Below are positions 1-13,200 of a DNA stretch of 64,000 bases, piece by piece. Both the position numbers and the translations under genes were made by a program. The notes beneath the pieces are model-generated. The model saw only the letters and a program-made list of their open reading frames with translations, did not search any database and was not told where the DNA came from. Origin of the DNA: Membranipora membranacea (taxonomy: Eukaryota; Bryozoa; Gymnolaemata; Cheilostomatida; Membraniporidae); the NCBI GenBank assembly GCA_914767715.1, contig OU612071.1, positions 16,986,948-17,050,947 on the forward strand, in the 5' to 3' direction. Every line of letters begins with the position of its first letter. The stretch's first letter is position 1.

Positions 1-3000
1 TTTGACATTTCACAATCTGAAATTTATCGATAGACTACATTTACTTTGAAAAGCTCTCTATCATTTCTACGAAGGTACCAGCTAGTACCAGCTTGATGGC
101 TGTGTCTTTCGGCTCGAAGACACAATTCATGTAGATTGGAGAGGCTGTTGTGACCTTCTGCACAAGATGGACTAGAATCTATCGATCATGAGGCAGCTTC
201 AGTCCATAGCAAGTTATTCTCAGTTATTCTCATCAATCACAGAACTCGGTAGATGCATCCCTAGAAGAAAAGATAAAAATGCCAACTTTCAGCTGAGCAG
301 ATCGGGGGCAACTTAAGGACGTCTTATCATCGGTTGTCCTTAAGTTACATGTTACATGTCAAAGAGAGAACAACTCTATGATTTGTCTCAATTTGAAGTG
401 AAAAAAGACACCCCTCCTCCCTGCCGAAAAGGAGACTCCCTGATGAGACAGAAACAAACAGACCGCAGCTTCTTCCCTAATGATATTGAAAATGCTTTGA
501 CCACCCCCTAGCTAAAAGCTGATGGTTGATCATTGTGCGGGTCTCTAAAGGTCTAATGTTTCAGAATTTATTTCATATCTATCACCTACAACTAGGGCAT
601 ATGCCTCCAATCGGACAAATTATCCTGTCACAGTATCATATGACATAAGGTTATGCTTTAGATACACACAGACCATCCTTGGTGTTAAATCTAACTGCTA
701 ACTGCACGGTAGGTAAGTCTTTTGGACAAGAGCGATCAACTTCTAGCATGTCATGGCAAGATTGGCAGTCTATTCTCAAGATCAGCTTCCAATATTGGAA
801 CTGTTTGTTTGACATGCTAGCTTCCTAGTCACTTTTGGTCCCGCACCACATGTATCTCTTCACACCCAGTTGTGAGATGCCTAGCGATTTTGGAGGTATT
901 GAAACATGTTTTTTATGCACATTATACTCATCAAGCCCAAGGGTCTCGCAGTTATAAAATTGAAATTAGGACAGATTATTTGTAAAATAATATTTGCTGC
1001 CGCAGGCCTGTATAATGCAAGTCCCTGACCGGCAGTAGTATGACGAAAAATTATCAGATAAATTTGAAAGTGGGATTCTGAAGTATTGAGCAATGATGTG
1101 GTTTGATTCAACATATGTCTCTATATATATATATATATATATATATCACTGACCTTATTGTACACAGTTCTTCACCAACATGCTGCATAACATCAGTATA
1201 CTAATACTGCAAACCTGAGCAAGGAGTCTGGAAATCATCTGAAATAAAAAAAATGAAATATAAAATTTGTTGGGACGGTGAAATCAATGAACTCCCTCTT
1301 CAGGGAGTTCATTGGTGAAATGGTGCAATCGGTAAGCGCGCTTGTTATTCACTGCCAGGCGATTGGTGCCGCAGGATTTGTGAGTTCAAATCCCGTTGGG
1401 GGAGCTTTCAAGATTGATTGTTCCAGCCCCCAGCACCCATCGGGTGTATACCTCTTCTATAAAATGGGGAACCATTGTTACTGCCTGTTAAACACATTAG
1501 TGGTTTGTTTACTCCAACCCTAGAATGTAAGGAAGTGTAATTTTGTGGCAGCAGGGAGGGTACATGTGATATGGAATTTCTACAGATAGTCTGTTACGTT
1601 ACTCAAAACAAATTTTCACCCCATGCAATCGGTACTGCTGAAGCTGGATTTTTAGTCACATTGAAGAGAATTTCTAGCCCCTTACTTCTTAGGGGTGTAT
1701 ATCCTCTCTACCCAAGAGCACAAAAAAACCGTGTTTGAAGAGGATAGGTTCTTTTGAATTACCCAAGAGGAGTTTTAATACAATGGCCTTGTGGAAATTG
1801 GGGTGTGCTAACTTAAAGTCACCTCCTAACTAGCTTATTCATTTACTTCTCTTGGGTTATTTATGAAGGATGTACACAAACCAATTATGAAAACTTGAGG
1901 CATTGCGTGAAGTGACATGATGAGATTGTACTGTTTTTTTCCAGTACTGGTAGTGGAAAATTCAGTCTACCTCCAATATGATTGGATGATCTTTATGCTC
2001 GTTTTGGTTCCATGTACGTGGTTGTAGAACCATGATTAATTTTTTTTATCGAGGCGCATATGGGGACAAGCCATACTACAGGAATAACAGAAAGTTAGGT
2101 AGCAACAGGTGCTCAGTAAAATCCCGCCTCCAGCTGCGCGATGTATATAAGAGGGTTCGACCAAAGCTGTGGGCTCATTCTCGGTGTAGCAGTGATCAAG
2201 AAAGTTTTGCATGGGTACTCTCGAGAACAGAACAAAGAGGTATGTTAATGATTGTAATTGTTCCTCACTTCAACATGGTTGCATTTTTCTATGTAATGTT
2301 AGGAGTTTTTAAGATATAAATGGACCAGCGGGTAGGGCACTCATCTATTTGAGGTTTGCAGTGAAGTTTTATAAAGAACAACTTGCTGATAGCCCTCTGT
2401 TTACAGCCTAATTCCGTCGCCAGAAGTGTCTTAAACACGAGGCAAGTGGTATGATCAACACCTACTCCCACCTTGTGATCATTCAGGGATTATGAGGCAA
2501 CTGAGATAGGTCTAGAACATATCACTAGCAGCATGTAATGCCAAAAGTTATCAAAAATACCTTAACATAAAGTCTCTTTCCCATGTATCCCACTCTTTGG
2601 ATAGTCATGATCACACATGCAGCATTGTCCTTGCATGGTATGATGAAAGTAATCGACCTGTATTAACTCACAGATCGAATTAACTTTTTGTGACACTCAG
2701 TTCTACAAGTACCAATAACAAACAAAATCATTGCCAAGCTACTTCAAAAAACGCCTGCAGTAAGAGGTAAGATTCAAACAATTGGACATCGTTTGACAAA
2801 CTGATCAATGATGAGGATACAGATATATTAGTTATTCCGCAATTGATGAATCAAATTGAATTACTGGAGCTCTATGGGATAAAATGAATAACTGCTGATT
2901 TTAAACATAAAATGTCATAATCATGTCATAATTTGACACTAATTACCTGACCACCTAGCAACTCAAGCTTTCTTCACATTATTCGGCAATTTTTTAAAGT

Positions 3001-3950
3001 TTTATGACTAGGTCAACTTACAATGGCTTTTGCTTGTTAGACCAATGAACTCCCTCATTGGTTAGACAGGCATATTGTTTAGTGCTGAGTACTGCAGACG
3101 AAACAGTGGCATTTCCTGTGAGTAACCAGTGAACATCTGACATCTTCACTACCACACATCTAAAATGGCAAGTGGTCTTCAACGTCATTTCAAAAGTTGC
3201 ACTAAATTACTTCAATTGTACATTGACAATCAGTGCAACCAAATATGCTACTTCTCAGCAATGTGTTTAGAGATAATTTTATGTTTTCAAGGCAAAGAGC
3301 TGCAAGGAGGCCGCTTTTTTTGTAGTGCAAGTATTTCACTTGATGGTTATCCGTTAAAAAAAAAGACTATTGGGATTAATGCACTATAAGCTGTCTAATA
3401 AATAATTCTGTGGGCCAAAACCAAGAACCAAGGATCTCCATGACCAATTCATCAGCTTTAATGATGAAAGAGGCGGTAAGTACATTAACACTAAGCTGTG
3501 CAGTGCAGTGTAGGCATATGGCCCAAGTGTCATTTTTATTCCAAACGGTGCACTGTCTAGCGTGCCGGTCTATGAAACTTAGTTATAGCATCTGAATGAT
3601 GTGGAGGACAATTAAGTCAGGTTTAAATGGGTGGACCTCCAGCCTCATGACCTATCTATAGGCAAAGGGGTTCGCACCACCCTCACCCTGCTTGCACTCT
3701 CACTGCTCACATATAGCTAGCGTTAAATTCTATTCAAAGTTACCTTCTCAATAAGTGTGAGCAGACAACTCAGCAAACAAATCATCTAAAGCATATTTTT
3801 ACACAGGGTCTGAAATATGCTGAAGTAATCTTATGGGAAAAATGAAAAGTCCACAGACATCTTTGTCATCTAGACTTGATTTTCCTAAAAGACTAGAGGT
3901 AGCCTACTCACACTGATCTTTGTCTCAGTCGCAGTTCTCAATGAATAGAA
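1..3950. other. No supported gene
   Basis: Short open frames only. It contains an (AT)n tract near 1120-1146, the tRNA-like repeat at 1286-1408 and unremarkable AT-rich sequence. Confidence 0.6.
1286..1408 (+). mobile_element. Possible second tRNA-like SINE with an adjacent hairpin
   Basis: TGGTGCAATCGGTAAGCGCG resembles an A box and GTGAGTTCAAATCCCG a B box about 55 nt later. It is preceded by the hairpin AATGAACTCCCT/AGGGAGTTCATT. No tRNA fold fits. Confidence 0.4.
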
Positions 3951-4058
3951 ATGAGTATGAAGACCACCAATCGCTCTTCTCACAGTAAAACCATCGCCAG
4001 TAAGAGAAAAAAACCTTCTTTCCTGCAACAAGCAAATATCATGCGCTTACAGGCCCAG
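3951..4058 (+). CDS. Possible upstream coding exon (tentative)
   Basis: ATG at 3951 opens 36 codons of basic, Ser-rich sequence (KTIASKRKKPSFLQQANIMR) ending at CAG with a GTAATA donor, phase 0. Composition resembles the tail of the ARM-FN3 protein, and it lies upstream on the same strand. It is outside the duplicated block, so copy 2 would lack it. No in-frame join to the exon at 7279 could be established. It may be a first exon, part of another gene, or chance. Confidence 0.25.
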
Positions 4059-5029
4059 GTAATATCCATACTGTACATGGTTTTTTTCTGCATATTCTTT
4101 TAATGCAATGTGGGTTATGATCTTCAGAAGTAATACATTCAGAAGCAATACTATGGATAAATTGACAAATTTCTAGTAATCTGAATACAACTACATGTAC
4201 ATTTCTAAGAACCACCAAGCCTCACTACTTTCAGCTTTCTAAAGTGGAGATCATAAGAAGGAGGGGTGTATAGTACACGATTAAGTTAGCTTGAAAAATC
4301 TTTTTTTGTTCATTTAGCCATATGGCATAAACAAACCAAAGCTCAATTTTGGTGTGATATGAAGTGAATTTGTATGCATATCATAACAATAACTTTTTTA
4401 TCACACCTTCTAATGTAGGCTACAGCAACTGTGCTTGATCAAACCAGCAAGTAAGCTAGGGGAAAAACATCGGTATTTTGTAGCTGGCAACAGCAGTGTC
4501 GTGTAGTTATGCCCATACATAGCTATAGCAATCACAGGAGCAAACAAATTTTGAGAATTCCATCGACCATTGATATTTCTGTGGTCGAGTACAAAATCAA
4601 TTACGACACGGACAATGTTTAAGGATATGTCCCCATTGATTCCCCAACAACCAATGTAAGAGGAATTAACTGAGCGTTAGGCGATCTACTGACCAAGGAA
4701 GCCTTTGAAGCACAGCACATGTTGTTTCAAATGAGTACAAATAAATGGCATTTTTATATGGAATTAATATTAATTAAAGTCAGTCATTGTTGTGCTTTTG
4801 TGCGGTGAGTGAGTATAATGCAACCACACGCAGGTCCCATGTCCTGTAACATCCACACACAACTCATCACAACCCAGGGTTAATGTGTTGTGCGCCATGT
4901 GACGCAGGGGGTGGGATCAAGTTGAAGTTAAAAGTTTAGTTTGAATGTACCAAACCAACCAAGACCTTGACAAGATTATGGACTTGAGCTCCTACCTAGG
5001 CTTATATATATAATGTAAAATAAGGCTTG

Positions 5030-5690
5030 CAAGTAAGTCCCAGGCCAGGGGCACCATGGGACTATCGGCATCTGGAGAACTTACAAGCATGTAATTGTAT
5101 ACTTCGCCAATCCGATGTCCATTGGCAAAGTTAGCCTGTCTTGAAAAGCTTTGTTTGAGGGTGGCCGTCGAAAAAAGCTTGTCAAGACAGGCTATGGCAA
5201 AGTATACATGCTTATAAACTCCACACAGTCACTGATCTAAGCACACAATACAGCACTAACTTGAGTAGTGTTGGTATATAACAGCAGAGTGATGGTTTAG
5301 TTCAGTGAGTGGGAAGGCTACTAGACTTGTAACTAGTAAGCTGAGTAAGTAGTAGTAATAGTAGTACTACCTAACAGTAAAGGCATCTGGAGTTACAAGC
5401 ATGTATACTTTGCCAATGTCCATGGTCATGATCATGGACATTGGTGACCCATCCTAGTCCTTTCCAAGCAAGGTATAGGCCATAGGCATCTGGAGTTACA
5501 AGCATGTCCAGTATCAACCATACTGGACATGCTTGTAACTCCAGATGTCTATCTATGGTAAAGCCTAGTAAAGGCATGGGCCCCTGGGACTTACATGTCT
5601 TTACTTTGCCAATGTCCAGTATCAACCACCCCAAAACCCCGATACTGGTCATCGGCAAAGTAAAGACATGTAAGTCCCAGGGACCCATGA
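5030..5690. repeat. Cluster of nested palindromes (GGCATCTGGAGTTACAAGCATG family)
   Basis: Three separate foldbacks. 5030-5220 has ACAAGCATGTA...GTATACTTCGCC against GGCAAAGTATACATGCTT. 5486-5550 is a near-perfect palindrome centred on ATCAACCATACTGGAC. 5577-5690 has arms from CCCTGGGACTTACATGTC. Fragments recur near 13045, 24870, 53665 and 54030. They are probably non-autonomous DNA elements inserted into one another. Confidence 0.75.
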
Positions 5691-6345
5691 GTAAAGTAGA
5701 AAAAGAAGTGATTAGTTAGTGAAGTAATGATGATTAATTATTATTATTATTACAGTACAACGTTGGAAATATTTAAATTAGTGAGTGCTACTATACAAGG
5801 ATGGAAACTGTTACCTGAAACTTACTGAAACTGGAAAGGAAAACACTACAGCAGTATAGTCTTCATTAGCAGAGTAGAGTATGCAGCTTTACAGAGCTTC
5901 TTCATGAAGAACACCACCAGGCATCAACCAAAATCCTGACCATGTTTTGGATTAGGCAGAAAATGAGATGACTACCCCTGATTGGCTTGGTGGGATTCAA
6001 TTAACCAATTAGAATGTGTTTTCCAAATTTCCGCATTTTAGTCATTTCATCGTAAAACTGAGAAACACGCGTGCTAACGCGTACTTTCAAGAGAAATTCC
6101 GCATTTCCGCATTTTAGTGAACCCCGAATGAGAGTCTTCCAAAAAGAACCGAAGATGTTTTAGAGACCAGGCTAAATATCCACCAATGGCAACACACAGT
6201 TCTTGTTTCTATAAACAACATGGACGGATTGGTATTGATATCCCTTGTTGATAGTAAAATGAAGTCCAAGAGGGCTTTATCAAACTGATTATTTTGTAGC
6301 AAAACAGAGGGTTCCTGTCTTGGTAGAGTACTAAATTTGGCACAC

Positions 6346-7255
6346 ATGGATTACTCTTCAGGAGATTATTTTATTCAGGTATTTATAAAATGAATTATAT
6401 CAAATTCAACCCAACTATCCACGACCACAGTGACAAGTGAATCATCATGAGATGAAGAAGATGCAAAAAGTTAGGCCCACTAGTCAGTTACAGTAAGTAC
6501 TAACTACTACTTGCTTGTAACTAATATTAGTTATTCATTGGTACAAAAAGCAAAGAGAATATTCTATTCAGGATGCTATTGATTTACTGGTGCTACTTTT
6601 GCTCACAGATATCTGTTACATTTTAGGTGGATGTCTGGACTAAAAAATAAAATATTAAGTAAGGGTCTAATAATCTAGTAGTTTAGATATAGGTATCTAT
6701 CTAACAAGTTTAGACAGTGTGGCTAGGGCACAAGCATCTTATCATCATACCCTCATAGTTACAGGTATTGCGCAAGGCAGTGAACATAGGCTAAGCATCC
6801 CCAATATGTTTGCTGGCGCGCACTGATGGCATTCGACTGTAGCATAGAATACTTATTGTAGCTCCAGATGCCTCGGTCTCACTATGCTGTTGGCTCCAAC
6901 TTCACAAAAGTAAAGAACGGTCAATACTCACAATATTGTCATCAAAATGTATGCACGAGCTACTAGCCATTGGTTGGTTCTCTCACAACGGCTGACTAGC
7001 ACTAAATGTCCCTCTGACTTGCACAACATTGTCAGTCCTGATATAAGCCTTAGCTATGATGCATTTATCTGTGAGAAAACCTCTTATTAACTCCCCCACT
7101 CCAACAGTGTCCCTAAAAACTAAGTAAGTATAAATAACGATGACATTCCAACAACACTTTGAAAAATTTCAACATAATCACAATGTTATTGTGTTTTACA
7201 GGTCGAAGATTCTAAGACACTTTCTCAATTAATGCCATCAATACAACACCAGTAG
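6346..7255 (+). other. Candidate 5' leader exons with a 28-codon upstream ORF (copy 1)
   Basis: A short open exon 6346-6378 (ATG to CAG, donor GTATTT) and a following segment with acceptor TTTTACAG at 7201 join in frame. They give 28 codons ending at TAG 7253-7255, just 23 bp before the main ATG at 7279. The same arrangement is present in copy 2 (55406-55438, 56061-56114). A 22-bp intron from 7252 would be too short and would put the ARM exon out of frame. I therefore read this as leader with an upstream ORF rather than as the protein N-terminus. Confidence 0.35.
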
Positions 7256-7278
7256 GTGTGTAAATCAACATAGGAGTG

Positions 7279-10200
7279 ATGTCCGCTCACTGGAGAGATG
7301 TAGATTATTTTACATACTTACTGAAGGACTTAGACGGTGCCTGTTCAGCTCTGGAGTATATGGTAGATGATCTACATCTAGACAAAGATCACACTGTCAG
7401 CATATTCCTCGATCACGCCGGATCAGAGGACTTTCTATGGAGTCTAGTCAAATTTCTGGGGAATACTAATCCAAGGTAAATAATGGGATAACATAAAGAA
7501 TTGATGGCGGCACTTTGTTTTAAAATCTTGTCTACGGGTCAATATTCAATCCTTACCAAGGTCTACATGATTGTGACAGAATCAAGAATTTTGTATCGTT
7601 CTAAAGTTCCCATTCTAGTTTAGATTACTGCTCTACAGGTTCATAACCAGCCTTTGGCCCACTGAATTTCACTCAAACGTGATGAGTGGGTAGGCCTAGT
7701 AAAAGGTACTGTTTTTCATTATTATGATGAAAATAGTACCTTTCCATCTCAACTTTGAGTGGAAATCAACAGGTTAACCAAGAGCAGTATATGAACTTAG
7801 ACTGAAACTGAGAATGATACCAAATATCTGATTCTTTTACCCTGGTTATGCATTGTTTAGCATCCGCTTCGAAATGACGGATGGATCTTTAACTAGTTGG
7901 CCTTTAATTGTAAACAAATGGTAGAAACAAATTACACCAGCTTACTATTTGTGTTATGCTGTCTCTGATAAGAGTACTGTCTGTCAATATGATTTGTTGT
8001 TAGGTTGACTCAAGCATGTTTGACAACTTGTTGTGTTATCATGTTTGTTTCATCACTGCCCAACAGCAACACTCACCCCACTAATCTTTATTGAGTGTCC
8101 AGTTACTTGGGTGCTCCAATGTTGACCTTGCTGATGGTAGTAGCCTTTCATTATCGAACACATTCCCTGCAATCAGATTGGTGATGTGGTTGATAATGAA
8201 ATGCTACTAACATCAAGCCTTGCAGCATTTGGACACTTGAAGTAGATTTCCAGGTGTGGAAGAATATACCCACGCTTTAAATTATGTACTGAGGTATTAC
8301 TGAAGGCCAGTAGACCATGAAAAATGTCTGTCACCAACCATTTACGTGGCTAAAAAAACCTAACGGCTGAATTGTTTTATTGTTTTGCCCCTCCCCACAG
8401 AGTTGTTTACAACTTTATATGCTTCTATAACATGGGATATCGTATCAAACAGTGGTGGATTTAGAAGGTAGGTGTCCCTCCTCGCAAATAATTCTGAATT
8501 TACAGACCTGAGTGTTGGTACGAGAGGATACAGGGGGTCTTTCAATTAGAAACAGACAACAATTCAATCTATTCGCTCACTCTCGCTCACTCATTGAGTG
8601 AGTGATACCTGCTAGGCTCTCACTTTCAAATCGCTCAGTCATTGATGTAACTATATATATTTTGAGTGAGTGATTTGGGAACAAATTTGTCTAATTGAAA
8701 GACCAAGTGAGTGATAAATATTAGCGGTGTGATGGTGATAATTTGCTTTAGTAAAGCATAAATCATTCTAATTTAAAGTCCCCCCTGGATCTCCAATTTG
8801 TTTTTTTTTGTGATTGTTGCTCAAGTGTACTACTTCAAATAACTTGATCCGAAATGTTTCAACGTGAATTTTATCCCCTGGTAGCCAAAGACATATATCC
8901 ACCCCTGAAATTATGGGCCTAATATAATATAATTCATTACCAGTAAAAAGTCAAATCAACTGCACTCATTGTGAAGGACTGTTAAGTTTCATACAATGCA
9001 AATTTCACTCTCTACTGAGATTAACAAGGATTGGATATGAATTAAATTATAAGTAAATCAATTTTTCATGCTGACAATGTAAAAACGTTGTATTGACCTA
9101 TTGTATTTTGTGGTATTGAACCAGGATAATACATTCTATTTTTAAATTATATTAGTGCAATATGAAGTGAACAACTATGCTGCTACGTTCTAAAATATTA
9201 CTTCAATGAAATCATTGACCGTGCTTATGACCCAATAAACTTTCGTCACAAATGTAGTACCTAGCCATTTGCAGTGTAAACTGTGCCGCGCATGATTCAC
9301 CGACTGTATTATCATGAGACACCCCCCCCCCCCCAATTACATGTCACTTTTAAAAAGTTTCCCTATGAGCAACAAAACTGTGCCCATTGTCTTGTATTGC
9401 TCACAATTCAGTTGATTCTGTTGATTGATTGAAACCTCATCACATTTGAAGAGCTCTTTTGATGAGCAACAGAACTATGTCACTTGTCCAATATTGCACA
9501 CAACCTTAAGATAGGTTTTCATTGGTTGATTCTTTCAATTGATTGAGACCTGATTGTTATTGTCACTTGAAGGGTCGCTGGTAATGCTGCTTACATACTC
9601 GGTACGCTAGCTGAGTCTGAGAGCGGAGGACGTCGTGTTATATCGCTGACTGAGAGCCGACATGATGAGAGAATGAGAATACTACCAGACTTAGTCTATC
9701 TACTCAGCTCTACTGACTCTGAGAGTGTGATGAACGCTGCGGGCACTATCGGTACCCTCGCTGAGTCTGACGAGGTTTGTTTCTCTCACTGACATCGAGG
9801 TTACACTATCAACATATATCTCTGATCTATAGAGTCAATTTGGTAGCAGTACCTAATATGTACCCACCCCTAAATATTAAAATTGAACACGGGTCATCAC
9901 ACCACATTCCTTGTGATGGTACTACTACTAAGTGGATTAATTCACTCTCTATCAATCAGAGATATACCTGCAATAGTATATCACGTGATCAGTGTGTTTG
10001 TTTGTTAAATTTTAAGACCCTCTCTCCAGAGATGTTAACTTAAATTAAAAAAAACTACTGGGTGCATAAAATTGCTAAAAAGAGTACCCCTTGAGTGAGG
10101 TAAAAGCAAAAAATAAATAAATGAATATATAAAAACTAATACTGACTGACTTTATGTAACTTGTGTTACACAGCATCGCTTTGCCTCTTTTGTACACAGA

Positions 10201-13200
10201 TAGTCGGCAACAAAGTCTCAATGGAATTATGGATTCCTAGTTTTTAAATTTGTGTCAGCAGCAGGCTTCAAAGTTCCAACTTCATATGTGTTGCCGGTGG
10301 GTTGTTGAATGGAATGCCACTACAAGCTGCCCCGACAAAATGTACACACTAAACATAATCTGCATGCATTGTAACACCTTCAATATACCTGGTTGCGGCC
10401 ATTTACCTATAAGGGTGCTTTGAGTTAACAATATTTTGTATTTTTCAGGGTAGAGACTGGTTACTACGGGAATCTTGTACACAACTAATGGTGGAAAAGG
10501 TCACGTCTTTACTGACCAATGAGAATGCCTGGACAGCCTCAAATGCAGCCTTAGTTCTTGCCAGACTCACCATATCAGAGCGGGGGTGTGAGCTAATTCT
10601 CGATAATCATTTTAATAAGATCATTCTCTTATATGCTATATCAGCTTATATGCTCCCTTGGAACAGATGAAGCAGGTTTGTTCATACTTTCATATGATAG
10701 GCCTTGATCTAAAAGTGTATGATCCTAAATTGATGTCAAAAGTGTATTTTATCATCCACTCAAACATTGATTACCTTCAGGGTGATACTAATGTCAAAGA
10801 AAGGGGTGCTCAGGCAGTGTCAGCATGTTGTCCGTACATCTTGCGGGCAATCTTCAGCTCTCCACAACAATTCTGATAGCAAAGAAAAAGACATTGTCCC
10901 CTCCGTCAAGATTAGCAGTTATAGGGCCATCTCCGTACTGAGATGATAGAGCCTAGCAACCTAGCAACTCAAAGGTCATTTCATCGTGCTAGATTGTACC
11001 AAAGAGCTGAAAGTCAGGGGTTGAAATTTGAAATATTTATTTTGGATCTAGGACAGTAAAGTCGTTTTGCTTTTTTTTAACAATAGATGTTTGTAAGTTA
11101 ATTGTGGTTATGGGATAATTGTCTACTATTTTCTCAGTTAAAGCTTCATTCTTGTTGTGTCAGCCCATTCGAAACTGCCGAACATTATCACTGCGCCCCC
11201 AAATAAAGAGGGGCTTAGTGATAAGGCTCCCAACTACTAGCTTATATATATTGTCACAACCCCTAGCTATCTCATATTCTTTAAATGCCTAAATCCTCAA
11301 CTGTGTTGTGGCTATAAGCTTATTTGATCCCTTTCCCTGCCGTAAAAAGAAATCATACCCCCAAGTTTCAATACACACAAATATCTGCTTTTCACAAACC
11401 ATTATCTACCCAAAGCATTGTGGCTTATCCAAAGTACATTGTATCTAGATTAGTAGTACTTACACACACTGATCACGTGATATACTATTGCATGTATATC
11501 TCTGATTGATAGAGAGTGAATTAATTCACTTAGCTTGAGTGCAGCTGAAATTCAGTATTTAGGAGACGTATGGATGATTACCCAAACTTTTGGATATACA
11601 CTTGTCATTTTCTCATTCTTTGTTAAAATATTCTAATTTATATTCAGAAAATCTGATATCATCTTCTAACAGTTTTAGAAGAGCATTTAACACATGTTTT
11701 TGACAAGAAAAGTGACATCGAAACTGTGTGTTGCTAGCCTAAGCTCAGAAGAGAGAACTAAAAATGCAGAGCTAGGAAAATCTGTTTCGATCATGTCTGT
11801 TTGATAAAATTAAAGTTGTCCTCTTTTTTAGCCAAATGTAGGTGCTCAATATTTGCGACAGAAGCTCTATCGATCAGAGATACACATACTAATAGTGTAA
11901 TCTCGAAATCAGTGTGGTACTTACATATAGTTGTCTCTCTTAATCGGTTTTGTGCTCCATTTGGAGGCTTTTATTTTATTCCACCTACACCGGTCCACCC
12001 TTATCTATTTTGATGTTTACACTTAGCGTTGCACTCTCTGTCGAAATCATAGATGTAATGATAGTATCAAGCTTAGATTCAGGGACATAGTGTCTTCCAG
12101 TAATGATTTTTGTGGCCACTCAGTGAGGTCCACTCTGAGTCGTTTGCAAAGGAGGTCATATTATCATAGTTGATTTCAAAAAAATTCAGTCCGCTTTTTT
12201 TTACCCAACGTATCGATCACCTTTCAAGCTTCATTTGGTTACTTTTGTCCATTGTCTCATCTTATTATCCATGTAACAGGTAGAGGGATGAATGCAGCCT
12301 TCGCTATCGGTCGACTTTGTGACATAACAAAAGGAAGAACCATGCTACTAACTCTGCCTGAAGCTAATAAGATGGTCACTCATCTTGGTATGTATTACTT
12401 TAATTTCGAATCCAATCATATTTATTGTTCAATATAATTTAAACACTCTAACCTAACAGATCCCTCCTCGCTTATCAACGTGATTGCCACGTGCTCATTT
12501 TCAAATTTCTTGAAGTTCTCAAGCCATGGAACCACTGGCTGAGGCTATCATGTACCATATTAACAACGTTCCACAATATCCAGGAGTATCAGGCCAAACT
12601 AGTAAGTTATACTACTCCCTCATCCCAGCCTGGGAATTCCAGATAATTGCATTGTGGGATATGTTTGATTATTATAATCACTTTTCTTCTTTCTATATCG
12701 CACTAGTTAAACCTGCACTCTCTTCTCCTATGAAATACATGGTCTATGCATATTTATATTTCACAGCTAACATGTTATGTTCCGACGATAGCGGGTCTAG
12801 TAAGAACGCCTGCTTCGCTATCAGCTGTCTGGCTGCCAGCCCTGAGGGACATGAGAAGTTACTGAGTAACTCGATGTGTGACATGGTGATGAACACTCTG
12901 GCTACGCTCCTGTCTGCTGAGGACTTTGAGACTGGCTGGTTTGCTGCAATGTGAGTTATTTTAGTATCATCTTACTGATCCAGGCAAAGCTGCTGTAGTC
13001 CTAGGCTTCCACTGTACCTTTTTATCTACATAGGTAGGCAGGATAAGGGCCAGCATGTCTTTACAAGCCAACAAAGCTTTTCAAGACAGACAAGATATGG
13101 GCCAGCTCAGAAATGATCATTCATATGAGAAAGTACCACTGTACTCCCATTGTTATGGAAATGAAAACTGCTGCGAATTCAATCATGGTTGAACTAATGT

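Noticed and set aside
10781-10875. Open stretch following an AG, similar in both gene copies, that could be an ARM exon
   Set aside because: Exon 3 of copy 2 joins exon 4 (60666) directly in phase and gives a continuous ARM repeat. Adding this stretch brings an immediate stop.
12456-12610. Open frame between ARM exons 4 and 5 (PLAEAIMYHINNVPQYP)
   Set aside because: Exon 4 ends with one base and exon 5 (12767) starts with two, giving a clean ARM repeat. The stretch reaches a stop in that frame.
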